Source of the DNA: Algibacter miyuki
GTDB taxonomy: Bacteria; Bacteroidota; Bacteroidia; Flavobacteriales; Flavobacteriaceae
Assembly: GCF_030409805.1 (NCBI RefSeq)
Contig: NZ_JAUFQP010000015.1
Coordinates: 1 to 64,000 of the forward strand
Length of the DNA: 64,000 nucleotides
Direction of reading: 5' to 3'
Shown: positions 26,040 to 35,798 of the stretch, one piece after another
Layout of the letters: each line of letters begins with the position of its first letter
Position numbering within the stretch: position 1 is the first letter of the stretch
Notes under the pieces: generated by a model
What the model was told of the DNA's origin: nothing
Databases searched by the model: none
The model's input: only the letters and a program-made list of their open reading frames with translations
Translations under genes and position numbers: made by a program

Positions 26040-27014
26040 ATGAAAAATATTTTTGTAATTATCGGTATCTTGTTTTTGGGGATAAGTAATGTTTTTTCTC
26101 AATCGAACTTTAAATCGGTAACAGCATCATATTCTCCAATTGAAGCATTAGGTTTTGAAGAGGGCATAAAACGAGGCGACCCAAGTGATGTTATAAAAGT
26201 AGGATCTTTGTATTATGTTTGGTATTGGAAAGTAGGAGATCATGTAAGATGGGCAACATGGTATGCAACCTCACCAGATGGATTTGTTTGGACAGAAAAA
26301 GGAGAAGTTTTACCTCCTGGAAAAGATGGCAGTTGGGATGATGAAGGTTGTTTTACACCTGGTATTTTAGTTGCTAAAAATAAATATTATCTTTTTTATT
26401 CAGGAGTTAATAATCCATATAAAACTAAGGATCTTGATAAATCTAAAACAAGGATAGGCATAGCTGTTTCCGATTCTCCTGATGGTCCTTGGGCAAAACT
26501 TCCAACTAATCCTATAATGGTTCCTAGTGATAATGTTACTGAGTTTGATAGTCACAGAATTGACGATGCTAGTGTAATTGTCCGTGACGGAAAGTATTGG
26601 TTATACTACAAAGGACGCCAATGGGGTAAATCGCCACGTGAAACTAAAATGGGTGTTGCTATAGCCGATAATCCTGAAGGACCGTATGTGAAATACGAAA
26701 ATAATCCTGTTGTAAAAGGTGGTCATGAAGTATTAGTTTGGCCTCAAGGCAAAGGTGTTGCCACACTTATAGGAAAAGAAGGACCTGAGGGTGTACGTAA
26801 ATCCATTATGTATGCCGAAGATGGATTCAATTTTAAAAAAACACACCATTTTACAAATAAAAATGTACCACTTGCTCCTGGAGCATATCGTCCTGAAGCG
26901 TTTATAGATAATGGTAATGGAAAGTTGATAGAATGGGGTGTACAGCGAGTTATTAATAAAAAGGGACAGTTTCTTGAAAGATTCGATTTAAAGGAGGTTC
27001 CGGGAAATCCTTAG
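26040..27014 (+). CDS. GH117-like exo-glycosidase (five-bladed beta-propeller), secreted
   Basis: 324 residues with a signal peptide ending NVFSQ. The fold is the five-bladed propeller of GH43/GH117 enzymes. RGDPSDVIKV (D47), RIDDASVIVRDGKYWLYYKG (D175, D176) and GGHEVLVWPQGKG (H229, E230) resemble the catalytic regions of GH117 3,6-anhydro-L-galactosidases as I recall them. GH117 removes terminal 3,6-anhydro-L-galactose from neoagaro-oligosaccharides, but the family has other activities. With the GH2, GH95 and sulfatase neighbours this fits stepwise trimming of a red-algal galactan; substrate not proven. Confidence 0.72.
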   Translation: MKNIFVIIGILFLGISNVFSQSNFKSVTASYSPIEALGFEEGIKRGDPSDVIKVGSLYYVWYWKVGDHVRWATWYATSPDGFVWTEKGEVLPPGKDGSWDDEGCFTPGILVAKNKYYLFYSGVNNPYKTKDLDKSKTRIGIAVSDSPDGPWAKLPTNPIMVPSDNVTEFDSHRIDDASVIVRDGKYWLYYKGRQWGKSPRETKMGVAIADNPEGPYVKYENNPVVKGGHEVLVWPQGKGVATLIGKEGPEGVRKSIMYAEDGFNFKKTHHFTNKNVPLAPGAYRPEAFIDNGNGKLIEWGVQRVINKKGQFLERFDLKEVPGNP

Positions 27015-27072
27015 TAAAAAGATAAAGTGTTTTATCAATCGGATATATAATTTGAATTCTTACGAAGTAAAA

Positions 27073-29631
27073 ATGATAAAAAGTTTAATGGATTTTAAAA
27101 TACCTATTTTAATAGGAATCTTATGTTTTGTATTCACAAGTTTTAGTTATGCCCAAAGCAATGAGAATATATCATTAAATGGCAAATGGTCCTTTAAAAC
27201 AGATCCTTATGCGCAAGGAGAATCTTCTCAATGGTTTGCAAAAGATGTAAATACGGCGTCTTGGGATACTATGACTGTTCCTGGTAATTGGGATTTGGTA
27301 AACGAATATTCTGAATATGTTGGAGATGCGTGGTACACTAGAACTTTTAATGTTGAAGAAATAGAAAGCACAGAGCAACTGCGTTTGGTGTTTCAATCTG
27401 TGTACAACAATTCTAAGGTTTGGGTAAATGGGCATTTAGTTGGAGAACATGATTTTGGTTTTTTACCTTTTCATTTTAATATTTCGGAATATGTAAATCC
27501 TGGAAAAGAAAATAGGTTAACCGTACTGGTTAATAACGTTTTTAAAAGCGGTGCTATGTGGAATTGGGGAGGTATCAGAAGGCCAGTTTGGTTAGAGTTA
27601 ACACCTAAAGCACGTATCGAGTTTCAACATATTGATGCAGTGCCTAACCTAAAAAAAGGAACGGCTCAATTAGATGTGAAAATTGTGAGTAGCAACTCTA
27701 GCAATACGCCTAGAAACGTGCTATTTAATGTAAATGTTAAACATAAAGGCAAGGTTGTAGCAAAAGGGGAAGTAAAAGCCTCAATCCCTGCAAATACCAA
27801 TCGATACATTGTAAACTGGTCACATAAGTTACCAAAATCTAAAGTGAATTTATGGCATTTTGATTTTCCGAATTTATATGAATCTACAGTTACCTTGTCA
27901 GAAAATAAAGAAATTTTGCATACAAATTCGGATAGATTTGGTATTCGAAAATTAGAAATAAATGGTTTAAAATTACTATTAAATGGAGAAAGTATAAGGC
28001 CGGTTGGGTTCAATGTAGTGCCAGAAGATCGATTTACAGGAAATACATTACCTATAGAACGTATTAAAGAAGATGTTGATTTAATGAAAACTTTGGGAGC
28101 CAATATGGCTCGATTGAGTCATGTAAATTTACCCAAAGAATACATCGATTATTTGGATGAAAAAGGAATTATGATTTTTGAAGAAGTTGGGCTTTGGGGA
28201 AAAGATATTTTAGTAGATCCAGAACATCCAAAACCAAAAGAATGGTTACAAAGAATCATCGAAAATAATTATAATCATCCAGCAGTTATAGGATGGAGTG
28301 TAGGTAATGAATTGGGTATGGCATCTAAAAACCCAAAAGTAGATGCTTATATAAAGGGGGCTATAGAGATGGCTGAAAAATTAGATCCAAATAGAATCGC
28401 TGTTTCCGTGTCTAATTCGGCTAATAATTCACCAAAAGAAGCAACGATGTACTCCGATTTAGCAATGCTAAATGGATATCAGAATTGGGGTAAAAAGGCA
28501 GATGGTACTTGGAAAAACCATAAGAAACCCATTTTTATGTCTGAGTTTGGTAAAGAACTAAATTCGGAAGACCCAAACTTAGGAGATATTCCTGTTAAAA
28601 AAATGATGGATGGGCTACGAAATAAAGAATATGTTTTAGGTGCTTCCTTATGGACGTTTAATGATTACAGAAGTACGTATCATGGTAAAGACGGATGGAA
28701 AACGCCTCCTTCTCAAAACAGAGCTTGGGGAATTGTAACTTCTTTTAGAGACAAGAAAAAAGGCTTTTATAGCGTTCAAAAAGAATTTAGTCCCATAAAA
28801 AACCTGACAGTATCCAGTATAAACACTGCAAAAGGAAATGCAAAAGTCACTATTCAACCAAGAGAGCGTTTAGATATTCCTGCAAATATATTGAGAGATT
28901 ATAAGCTACAGTACACCCTTTTTGATTCGGATTTTAAACCTGTAGAAACAAAAACAGAAATTATTAAAACTATTTTTCCTGGAGATAACACATTTGATGT
29001 TTTCTTAGAGTGGAGTGCAAAAGACAGCTTAAGCATGATAGAAGTTAGTTTCTTAGATCCGCAAGGTTACAAAGTTTACACAGATGTTGTTAAGTTTCAA
29101 GTTCCGAAACAGCCTGTTATTACATTTGCCAATACAGCTAACAATGGTATTCGGGTTTTTTTTGAAAAAAGTAAAGATGCCGAGGCGTATTATGTTCGAT
29201 ATGAGAAAGATGATGCGGTTTTCAATACTAAGAAAACAACAAATAATTTTATTGATATTGAAGATAAAAAAATAAAACAAGGTCATGTTTGGAAATATCA
29301 ACTCATAGCTTTGAACAACAAAGGAGAGAGTATGCCTTCAGAAATAAAAGAGCTTACAAAAGATGAAGATGAATTACCACCAATAATTTGGAATACAAAA
29401 CATACTGAAAATGGCGTTTTTATAGCTTACAGTGTGAGTCCTTACGATTATTTATATGAAGTCCTTTATGGGACTAGTTCAAACACGTATGATAAAAAAT
29501 TAACAACCAAAGTACAGGGAGTTCTTAATATTCCTAATATTAAAAAAGAAACTCCTATTTATTTTAAAATGAGAGTTATTAAACAGTGGGGATTTGCGAG
29601 TGAATGGACGCAAGAGTTAAAGAGTGAATAA
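27073..29631 (+). CDS. Glycoside hydrolase family 2 enzyme (beta-galactosidase/beta-glucuronidase type), secreted
   Basis: 852 residues from ATG 27073; a TTG at 27052 extends the frame but the ATG gives a good signal peptide ending SFSYAQ. Domains: sugar-binding jelly roll (about 30-185), Ig-like domain, TIM barrel (about 295-590) and C-terminal beta domains with FN3-like character. Acid/base E413 lies in GWSVGNELG and nucleophile E491 in IFMSEFGKE, both intact. GH2 enzymes retain configuration and cleave terminal beta-galactose, glucuronate or mannose. It follows the GH117-like gene after 58 bases and belongs to the same locus. Confidence 0.85.
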   Translation: MIKSLMDFKIPILIGILCFVFTSFSYAQSNENISLNGKWSFKTDPYAQGESSQWFAKDVNTASWDTMTVPGNWDLVNEYSEYVGDAWYTRTFNVEEIESTEQLRLVFQSVYNNSKVWVNGHLVGEHDFGFLPFHFNISEYVNPGKENRLTVLVNNVFKSGAMWNWGGIRRPVWLELTPKARIEFQHIDAVPNLKKGTAQLDVKIVSSNSSNTPRNVLFNVNVKHKGKVVAKGEVKASIPANTNRYIVNWSHKLPKSKVNLWHFDFPNLYESTVTLSENKEILHTNSDRFGIRKLEINGLKLLLNGESIRPVGFNVVPEDRFTGNTLPIERIKEDVDLMKTLGANMARLSHVNLPKEYIDYLDEKGIMIFEEVGLWGKDILVDPEHPKPKEWLQRIIENNYNHPAVIGWSVGNELGMASKNPKVDAYIKGAIEMAEKLDPNRIAVSVSNSANNSPKEATMYSDLAMLNGYQNWGKKADGTWKNHKKPIFMSEFGKELNSEDPNLGDIPVKKMMDGLRNKEYVLGASLWTFNDYRSTYHGKDGWKTPPSQNRAWGIVTSFRDKKKGFYSVQKEFSPIKNLTVSSINTAKGNAKVTIQPRERLDIPANILRDYKLQYTLFDSDFKPVETKTEIIKTIFPGDNTFDVFLEWSAKDSLSMIEVSFLDPQGYKVYTDVVKFQVPKQPVITFANTANNGIRVFFEKSKDAEAYYVRYEKDDAVFNTKKTTNNFIDIEDKKIKQGHVWKYQLIALNNKGESMPSEIKELTKDEDELPPIIWNTKHTENGVFIAYSVSPYDYLYEVLYGTSSNTYDKKLTTKVQGVLNIPNIKKETPIYFKMRVIKQWGFASEWTQELKSE

Positions 29632-29717
29632 AAAATTTGAGAAGAAAACACAAAAATAAGAGTGTTATTTGAAAATCAACTTAATTATTAAAGATAGAAT
29701 ACAAAAACAAAACAAAA

Positions 29718-30767
29718 ATGAAATTACAACACATTACATTATTAACATTATTGCTTTTAATTTTTAGCTGTAATAGCCAAGCTCAAAAAATGAAATTTGA
29801 ATATATAGGCAATGCTGCGGCACAAAAAGATATGCATGTTTGGGGTTCTTCTCCTGTACAAGATAAGGATGGCAAAACGCATTTGTTTTCGGCACAATGG
29901 TCTACCGCAACACAATCTGATTTTAGCGGCTGGTTTAAAGATTGCGAAATTGGACACTATGTGAGCGATAGTCCAGAAGGACCTTTTGAATATGTTGGTA
30001 TCGCAGTGAAAGATCAAGATGGTTTGTTTAATTCACCACATAACCCAACAATTAGCAATATTGATGGGCAATATCAACTTTGTTTTATTGTTAACGAAAA
30101 CAACGATTTAAAAACACAACGTATTGTGATGTATGTTGCCGATGATTTAAACGATACTTGGCGACCAGCAAAAGGAGCCGAAGCCGATGGTACTATTTTA
30201 CGTCAAACTAAAAATCCTGAAGTTTGGAATTACACGGCCAGATTAGGAGTTTCCAACCCATCATTAATTAAATATAACGGTAAGTACTTTTTATATCATA
30301 AATCTGTAGTTAGAAAAGAACCTAAAGGTTATGTGTATTCTTATGGTGTTGTGGTAGCCGATAATGTTGAAGGCCCATATATACATCAACCAACAAGAGT
30401 AACCGAAGAAAAAATGCCGCTTGAGGATGCTTATGCGTTTACAATGAAAGATTCTGTATACATGATTAGTCGTGATTTTAGAGCGTCTTTAGGAAATAGC
30501 GGTGGTGGTCTATTATGGAAATCGGGTGATGGATTTTCTTTTCCTGCTGAAAAAACAGAACGTGCTTACGAAGATTTGTTACACTATGTTGGTGAAGAAT
30601 ATTTAAAAGATGCTGTTTCATATCGAGGTAAAAAAGATGGCCATTTAGAGCGTGCACAAATACTTTTTATAGATGATAAGCCTGCATATTTGTATTTAGC
30701 GACAGGAGTTCAGGTAAAACCAGGTTATGGTAGTAGTTCTCATGTGTTTAAAATAAATTTTGAGTAA
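29718..30767 (+). CDS. GH43-type beta-propeller glycosidase-like lipoprotein
   Basis: 349 residues with a lipobox LLIFSC (C18). Repeating motifs of the GH43/GH32 propeller superfamily are present: HVWGSSPVQDKDGKTHLFSA, VSDSPEGPFEYVG, NPSLIKYNGKYFLYHKS, VVADNVEGPYIHQ. The acidic residues fit the usual Asp/Asp/Glu arrangement, but I cannot assign a subfamily or substrate. It is likely surface-anchored and acts on oligosaccharides released by the neighbours. A strong palindromic terminator follows. Confidence 0.6.
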   Translation: MKLQHITLLTLLLLIFSCNSQAQKMKFEYIGNAAAQKDMHVWGSSPVQDKDGKTHLFSAQWSTATQSDFSGWFKDCEIGHYVSDSPEGPFEYVGIAVKDQDGLFNSPHNPTISNIDGQYQLCFIVNENNDLKTQRIVMYVADDLNDTWRPAKGAEADGTILRQTKNPEVWNYTARLGVSNPSLIKYNGKYFLYHKSVVRKEPKGYVYSYGVVVADNVEGPYIHQPTRVTEEKMPLEDAYAFTMKDSVYMISRDFRASLGNSGGGLLWKSGDGFSFPAEKTERAYEDLLHYVGEEYLKDAVSYRGKKDGHLERAQILFIDDKPAYLYLATGVQVKPGYGSSSHVFKINFE

Positions 30768-31219
30768 AATCAGAAAGCAATATTTTGGTTATAGTGTATA
30801 ACAGCATCAAATAAAGTAATGCGTATTAAACCTCAAAATATTAATAACGATTTAGTTTGATAAATAAGTAAACAGTTTTGGCCAATCTATAGATTGGCCA
30901 TTCTTTTAATATAAAAAGCAGTAATTTAATCAACGCAAAGCAAATAAGATCAAATAATCTAGAAATGAAGAAATACAGAAAAATAACTACAGTTATATGT
31001 ACGCTATAGTTAAGATAGGCTGTAAAAAGTTGAGTAAATGGATTCTAAAAGGAATTGAAAAGGCGCTGTAATCTTAGCCTTGATAAGCTGAAGGTTAGTT
31101 ATTCAACACGATAATTCTTTTCATGAAAAACGTGTGATTGTCTTTAGTTTCAGTCATAAATAAAAAAGTAAATTAAAATATTTATTAAAAACAAACCACA
31201 ACTAAACAACCAAACAAAT
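30768..31219. other. Intergenic region before the GH95 gene
   Basis: 452 bases. It holds a palindromic terminator (30879-30907) and an AT-rich leader before the GH95 gene. At 30964 a 14-codon frame MKKYRKITTVICTL, looking like the start of a signal peptide, ends at once in TAG; it could be a remnant of a decayed gene. No other structure recognised. Confidence 0.45.
30879..30907 (+). terminator. Palindromic terminator behind the GH43-type gene
   Basis: A perfect 22-base palindrome whose arm is TGGCCAATCTA (30879-30889), followed by TTCTTTT. It separates the esterase-to-GH43 block from the GH95 and sulfatase pair. Confidence 0.75.
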
Positions 31220-33574
31220 ATGATAAAACAGCAATACATTACAGCCCTAATTAAATTATCGAGTAAATTAACTTGTTTAATGTTAGTCGCATTCACTTTT
31301 TTTAGCTGTAATCAAACAAAAGAAGCGAAGGAAATAAGCCCTTTAAAAATATGGTTTAATCAGCCTACTGAAAAGTGGAATGAAGGACTACCAATAGGTA
31401 ATGGAAGTCTTGGAGCTATGATTTATGGAAACCCAGAAAACGAAATTATTTGCCTAAATGAAGAAACGATTTGGACAGGTGGCAAAGATTATAACCGGGA
31501 TAAAAAGGATGCCGGAAAATACATTGATACCATACAAAAACTACTTTTTGATGGAGATTATATGGATGCGGAAGCCATGGTTCAGGATAAAATTTTAACC
31601 GAGCGTTTACCTGCAGGGAAAAGTACTTATCAAATGTTGGCTAATCTCTTTATTGAGACTCCAAATTTAGATTCATTATCAAATTATAAGCGTGAGCTAG
31701 ATATTAAAACATCGTTGGTAACAACGTCTTTTAATAATGAAGGTGTTCATTTTAAACGCGATTACTTTTCTAGTTTTCCAGATAAAGTCATGGTTTATAA
31801 GTATTCCGCAGATAAAAAAGGTGAGATTAATTTATCCGCTTGGGTAAAGCGTAATAAACAAACTGAAATTTCAGTATCTGATAACAAAATTGAGTTTTTT
31901 GAACATGTGGGTAATGGTCACGGTGTAAAGTTTCATGCTATAATTCATTTTGAAACTAAAGGTGGCTTTTCTGAAATTAAAAAAGGAAAAGTCGTAATTT
32001 CTAATGCTGATGAAGTCATTATAAAAGTTATTGCAGCTAGTGATTACCGTGGTTCTAACCCAGAAACAAATTGTAACGAAATGTACAAAAACGTAGTTTC
32101 TACATCATATAAAAAACTATTCGAGCGCCATACTCAGGATTATCAAAGTTTGTTTAATAGATTGGCTTTCAAAATATCGGATGATACAGGAGAAGCTTTA
32201 CCAACTGATGAACGCTTAAAGCAAGTAAAGGAAGGTGCTGTAGATAATTATTTAACGCAGCTTCAATATCAATTTGGCCGATATTTATTAATTAGTAGTT
32301 CACGTCCGGGTACATTACCAGCTAATTTACAAGGTATTTGGGCAAATGGATTTACGCCACCTTGGAATTCAGATTATCATATTAACATCAATGTTCAAAT
32401 GAATTATTGGATGGCCGAAATGACAAATTTGGCGGAATGCCACGAACCTTTTTTAGAATTTATAGGAAACTTGCGAGAAATGGGGCGTATTACGGCAAAA
32501 AAAACTTATAACGCGAGAGGTTTTGTAGCGCACCATACTAGTGATGTTTGGCATTCTACAGCGGCTTTTGGAAAAGCCAGATATGGTATGTGGCCTATGG
32601 GTGCGGCTTGGTGTGCTCAGCATTTATTTACGCATTATGAATACACGGAAGATAAAACCTATCTTGAAAAAGAGGCGTATCCTATTATGAAAGAAGCGGC
32701 TTTGTTTTTTGTCGATTTCATGGTTGAGGATCCGAAAACTGGGCTTCTGGTTACGGGGCCATCTATTTCACCCGAAAATAACTTTTTAACCAAAGAAGGA
32801 GAAAAGGCCACACTAAACATAAGTCCCACAATGGACCGTGCTATTGTGTTAGAATTATTTAATAACTGTATTGCTTCCGCAGAAATTTTAAATATGGATA
32901 AAGCATTTAGCGATTTACTTAAAAGTAAAATTAAACAAATGCCACCGCTTAAAATTGGTAAGGATGGTCGGTTATTAGAATGGGTAGACGAGTTGGAAGA
33001 GGCTATGCCGGGGCATCGACATATTTCGCATTTATATGCTTTGCATCCATCTAATCAAATTTCAAAGTTGAAAACACCAGAACTTTTCGAGGCTGCAAAA
33101 AAAACTATTGCAGGCCGTTTGTCTAAAGGTGGTGGCCATACAGGATGGAGCCGAGCTTGGATTATCAATTTTTACGCACGTTTGTTAGAAGGCAATAAAG
33201 CTTACGAGAATATTTTGGCATTACAACGTAAATCTACTTTACCAAATTTATTAGATGTACATCCTCCATTTCAAATTGATGGAAATTTTGGTGTCGTTTC
33301 CGGAATAACAGAAATGCTCATGCAAAGTCATACCGGAGAAATACACATTCTACCAGCATTACCAGCAGCTTGGGCATCGGGAAGTATACAAGGTATTATG
33401 GCTAGAAAAGGTTTCGAAATTGATATCACCTGGGAATTAGGCCAATTGAAGTCCTTAGAGATTACTTCAAAATTAGGAAATACTTTAAACTTACGTTATT
33501 ATGACAAGGAGATAGAAGTGGATACCCAAAAAGATGACGTTTTTAGTTTTAATGGGGAATTAAAGCAAATTTAA
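31220..33574 (+). CDS. GH95 alpha-L-fucosidase/alpha-L-galactosidase, lipoprotein
   Basis: 784 residues with a lipobox ending FTFFSC (C30). GH95 signatures are WNEGLPIGNGSLGAMIYG near the N-terminus, HININVQMNYW with N389 and N391, SPENNF with E519 and FQIDGNFG with D687. These correspond to the Asn/Asn/Glu/Asp catalytic set of bifidobacterial AfcA. The family inverts configuration and cleaves alpha-1,2-L-fucose or alpha-L-galactose. In a locus with a GH117-like enzyme and a sulfatase, L-galactose from a porphyran-like galactan is a reasonable guess, but fucosylated glycans are equally compatible. The sulfatase follows after 12 bases. Confidence 0.9.
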   Translation: MIKQQYITALIKLSSKLTCLMLVAFTFFSCNQTKEAKEISPLKIWFNQPTEKWNEGLPIGNGSLGAMIYGNPENEIICLNEETIWTGGKDYNRDKKDAGKYIDTIQKLLFDGDYMDAEAMVQDKILTERLPAGKSTYQMLANLFIETPNLDSLSNYKRELDIKTSLVTTSFNNEGVHFKRDYFSSFPDKVMVYKYSADKKGEINLSAWVKRNKQTEISVSDNKIEFFEHVGNGHGVKFHAIIHFETKGGFSEIKKGKVVISNADEVIIKVIAASDYRGSNPETNCNEMYKNVVSTSYKKLFERHTQDYQSLFNRLAFKISDDTGEALPTDERLKQVKEGAVDNYLTQLQYQFGRYLLISSSRPGTLPANLQGIWANGFTPPWNSDYHININVQMNYWMAEMTNLAECHEPFLEFIGNLREMGRITAKKTYNARGFVAHHTSDVWHSTAAFGKARYGMWPMGAAWCAQHLFTHYEYTEDKTYLEKEAYPIMKEAALFFVDFMVEDPKTGLLVTGPSISPENNFLTKEGEKATLNISPTMDRAIVLELFNNCIASAEILNMDKAFSDLLKSKIKQMPPLKIGKDGRLLEWVDELEEAMPGHRHISHLYALHPSNQISKLKTPELFEAAKKTIAGRLSKGGGHTGWSRAWIINFYARLLEGNKAYENILALQRKSTLPNLLDVHPPFQIDGNFGVVSGITEMLMQSHTGEIHILPALPAAWASGSIQGIMARKGFEIDITWELGQLKSLEITSKLGNTLNLRYYDKEIEVDTQKDDVFSFNGELKQI

Positions 33575-33586
33575 AATAAGTCTATT

Positions 33587-35149
33587 ATGAAAAACAGAGG
33601 ATTGAAATTTGTTGTTATTATTACCATAATGGTTAGTAATTTCTTGGTAGCACAAGAAAAGCAACCCAACATTATCTTTATTTATGCTGATGATTTGGGA
33701 CGTGGTTTGTTGGGAACGTATGGGCAGAAAATTATTAGTACGCCAAACATAGATAAATTAGCAAGTGAAGGGATACGTTTTGATAATGCCTACGGAAGTT
33801 ATTATTGTTCGCCTGCTCGCGCTAGTTTAATTACGGGTATGAACGATTGTAGAACGGATGCGTACAATGTTACGCAAGCAGGAATATATCAGAAATTGGA
33901 TAAAGGTTTAACTTTTGATGAAATAAAAGAACGTATTCATGAGGTAGCCATGCCGGCTAAAAAAGATGATGTTTTTTTGGCACAAGTGGCTAAAAATGCG
34001 GGTTACACTACAGCCGAGTTTGGTAAGTTGGAATGGGGTTTTGCAACAACTCCCGAACGGATTGAACGCCATGGATGGGACTACCATTTTGGGTATTACG
34101 ATCACCAGCGTTGTCATGGATTTTATCCGCCATTTTTGTTTGAAAATGGAAAGAAATTTGATATTCCAGGAAATGTTTTTGATGATTGCGGAAAGCATCC
34201 AGAACCAGAATCTCCAGAAAATTATAAAAAACGATGGGATATGACAGGGAAGGCTGTTTATTCGGAAAATATCATCATGGATAAATTATTAAATTATCTC
34301 GATGTTCAAAGTGAGAAGGAAACAGAGCAACCTTTTTTTGTGTTTTTTCCTTCGCAATTACCGCATGGACCAATTGCAATACCTGAGGTTGCGGCCGAGT
34401 TTAAAAACAATCCTGATCTTACGGAACTTGAAAAAGAATATGCTTCGATGGTGAAAATGTTGGATGACGATGTGGGACGAATTTATGCAAAATTGGAAGC
34501 GCTAGATATTCTAGACAATACCATTTTGGTTTTTTCGGCTGATAATGGGCATGAACTCTATTATCAACAACCAGGAGAAACGGACAAGAAACGGAACGTG
34601 CAAACGGGAGAAGTTTATAACAATGTTAGCACTAAATTTTATAGTGATTTAAGTGGGGATGTTTTTGACGGTAATAATGGCATGGCAGGCATTAAGCGCT
34701 CTAACTGGGAAGGGGGCGTGCGTGTACCATTGTTTTGGTATTGGAAAGGAAAAATTGAACCAGGCGTTATTTCGACTCAATTGGTAAATAATTACGATTT
34801 TCTGAATACGTTAGCCGAAATTGTGGGCGCAGAACCTCTAAAAGAAAAAGATGCTATCTCGTATGCGAAAACGCTTTTTGGAGAAAAAAGTGTAGAAAAA
34901 GAATATACGGTTTATGCGTCTACGTTGGGCCCTGCTATAGTAACTAACGACGGTTGGAAATTACGTTATTTTCTTAAAAAAGACGTGTTTCAACTTTATT
35001 TTTTACCCGATGATTATAAAGAATCCAATGAATTATCATCAGAATATCCTGAAAAAACAGAAGCCTTAAAGCAATTGCTATACAAAGCCTGTGGGAACAA
35101 TTGGAGAAATGGTTTAGGGCCTAATCATGTAAAACCTAATAAAACCTAA
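33587..35149 (+). CDS. Secreted S1-type (formylglycine) sulfatase
   Basis: 520 residues with a signal peptide ending FLVAQ. N-terminal PNIIFIYADDLGRG binds calcium through the two aspartates. The signature YCSPARASLITG carries C74 in the C-x-P-x-R context, so it is of the cysteine type that needs an anaerobic- or FGE-type maturase to make formylglycine. PHGPIAIPE and SADNGHELYYQ are further active-site segments. It would remove sulfate esters from algal polysaccharide, working with the GH95 enzyme encoded directly upstream. No maturase is in the window. A hairpin terminator follows. Confidence 0.9.
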   Translation: MKNRGLKFVVIITIMVSNFLVAQEKQPNIIFIYADDLGRGLLGTYGQKIISTPNIDKLASEGIRFDNAYGSYYCSPARASLITGMNDCRTDAYNVTQAGIYQKLDKGLTFDEIKERIHEVAMPAKKDDVFLAQVAKNAGYTTAEFGKLEWGFATTPERIERHGWDYHFGYYDHQRCHGFYPPFLFENGKKFDIPGNVFDDCGKHPEPESPENYKKRWDMTGKAVYSENIIMDKLLNYLDVQSEKETEQPFFVFFPSQLPHGPIAIPEVAAEFKNNPDLTELEKEYASMVKMLDDDVGRIYAKLEALDILDNTILVFSADNGHELYYQQPGETDKKRNVQTGEVYNNVSTKFYSDLSGDVFDGNNGMAGIKRSNWEGGVRVPLFWYWKGKIEPGVISTQLVNNYDFLNTLAEIVGAEPLKEKDAISYAKTLFGEKSVEKEYTVYASTLGPAIVTNDGWKLRYFLKKDVFQLYFLPDDYKESNELSSEYPEKTEALKQLLYKACGNNWRNGLGPNHVKPNKT

Positions 35150-35798
35150 CAACGAAAATAGTTGTGATGTAAAGCCATTTAGAGCTAGTGCTAGAATGAT
35201 TTTCATTTAAGCGAAACAATAAAAAAAGCAGGATAACTTTGTAAAATAAGTTGTTCTGCTTTTTTGTGTTTTGCACCATAAAAAAGCTGTTTTTATAAAT
35301 TTTTTTAAGAGAATTTTTAATAAAAGAACATTATCGTAATATTAAGTGACGCTTAATTAAAATGTCTCTTGTTTCTCTGATACCACTTGATATTACTGTA
35401 GTGTTACATATTTTATATCATTTGTTACATATGTTATATCCTATTTTAAAAAGGAAATTTATATTTGATATAGTTTATAGCAACTCGATTTATCTTAGTT
35501 AAATGGACACGAAAATAGTGCCATTTAAAAAGGTGAATTCACATCTTCTCCCAAAGTAAACAAGGTTCTAAATGATGAATATTTAGAATCCTGTTATACA
35601 CACTTTGAAATTATTCATAACAAAAGGTTTTCATTACAAAAAACGATTTTTTCACGATGTTGAAATGCACTTAGTAGTGATTCAATGTTTTTTAAAAATG
35701 GTCATATTGTGATTATTAGAGTGTTTTCAAAATGTGACGTAAATGATAAAATAGCATAGAAACACAGCGTAGATATTTAACAATTCAAATTTAGCAAT
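35150..35798. other. Intergenic region upstream of the LRR-dockerin gene
   Basis: 649 bases. It contains the sulfatase terminator, and at 35402-35440 two imperfect direct copies of TGTTACATATnTTATATC. The rest is AT-rich and probably regulatory for the large downstream operon; no clean -7/-33 pair was found. Confidence 0.45.
35222..35266 (+). terminator. Rho-independent terminator behind the sulfatase gene
   Basis: An 18-bp stem (35222-35239 with 35248-35265, two G-U pairs) with an 8-base loop; A tract before and T tract after the GCAGGATAACTT core. Confidence 0.85.
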
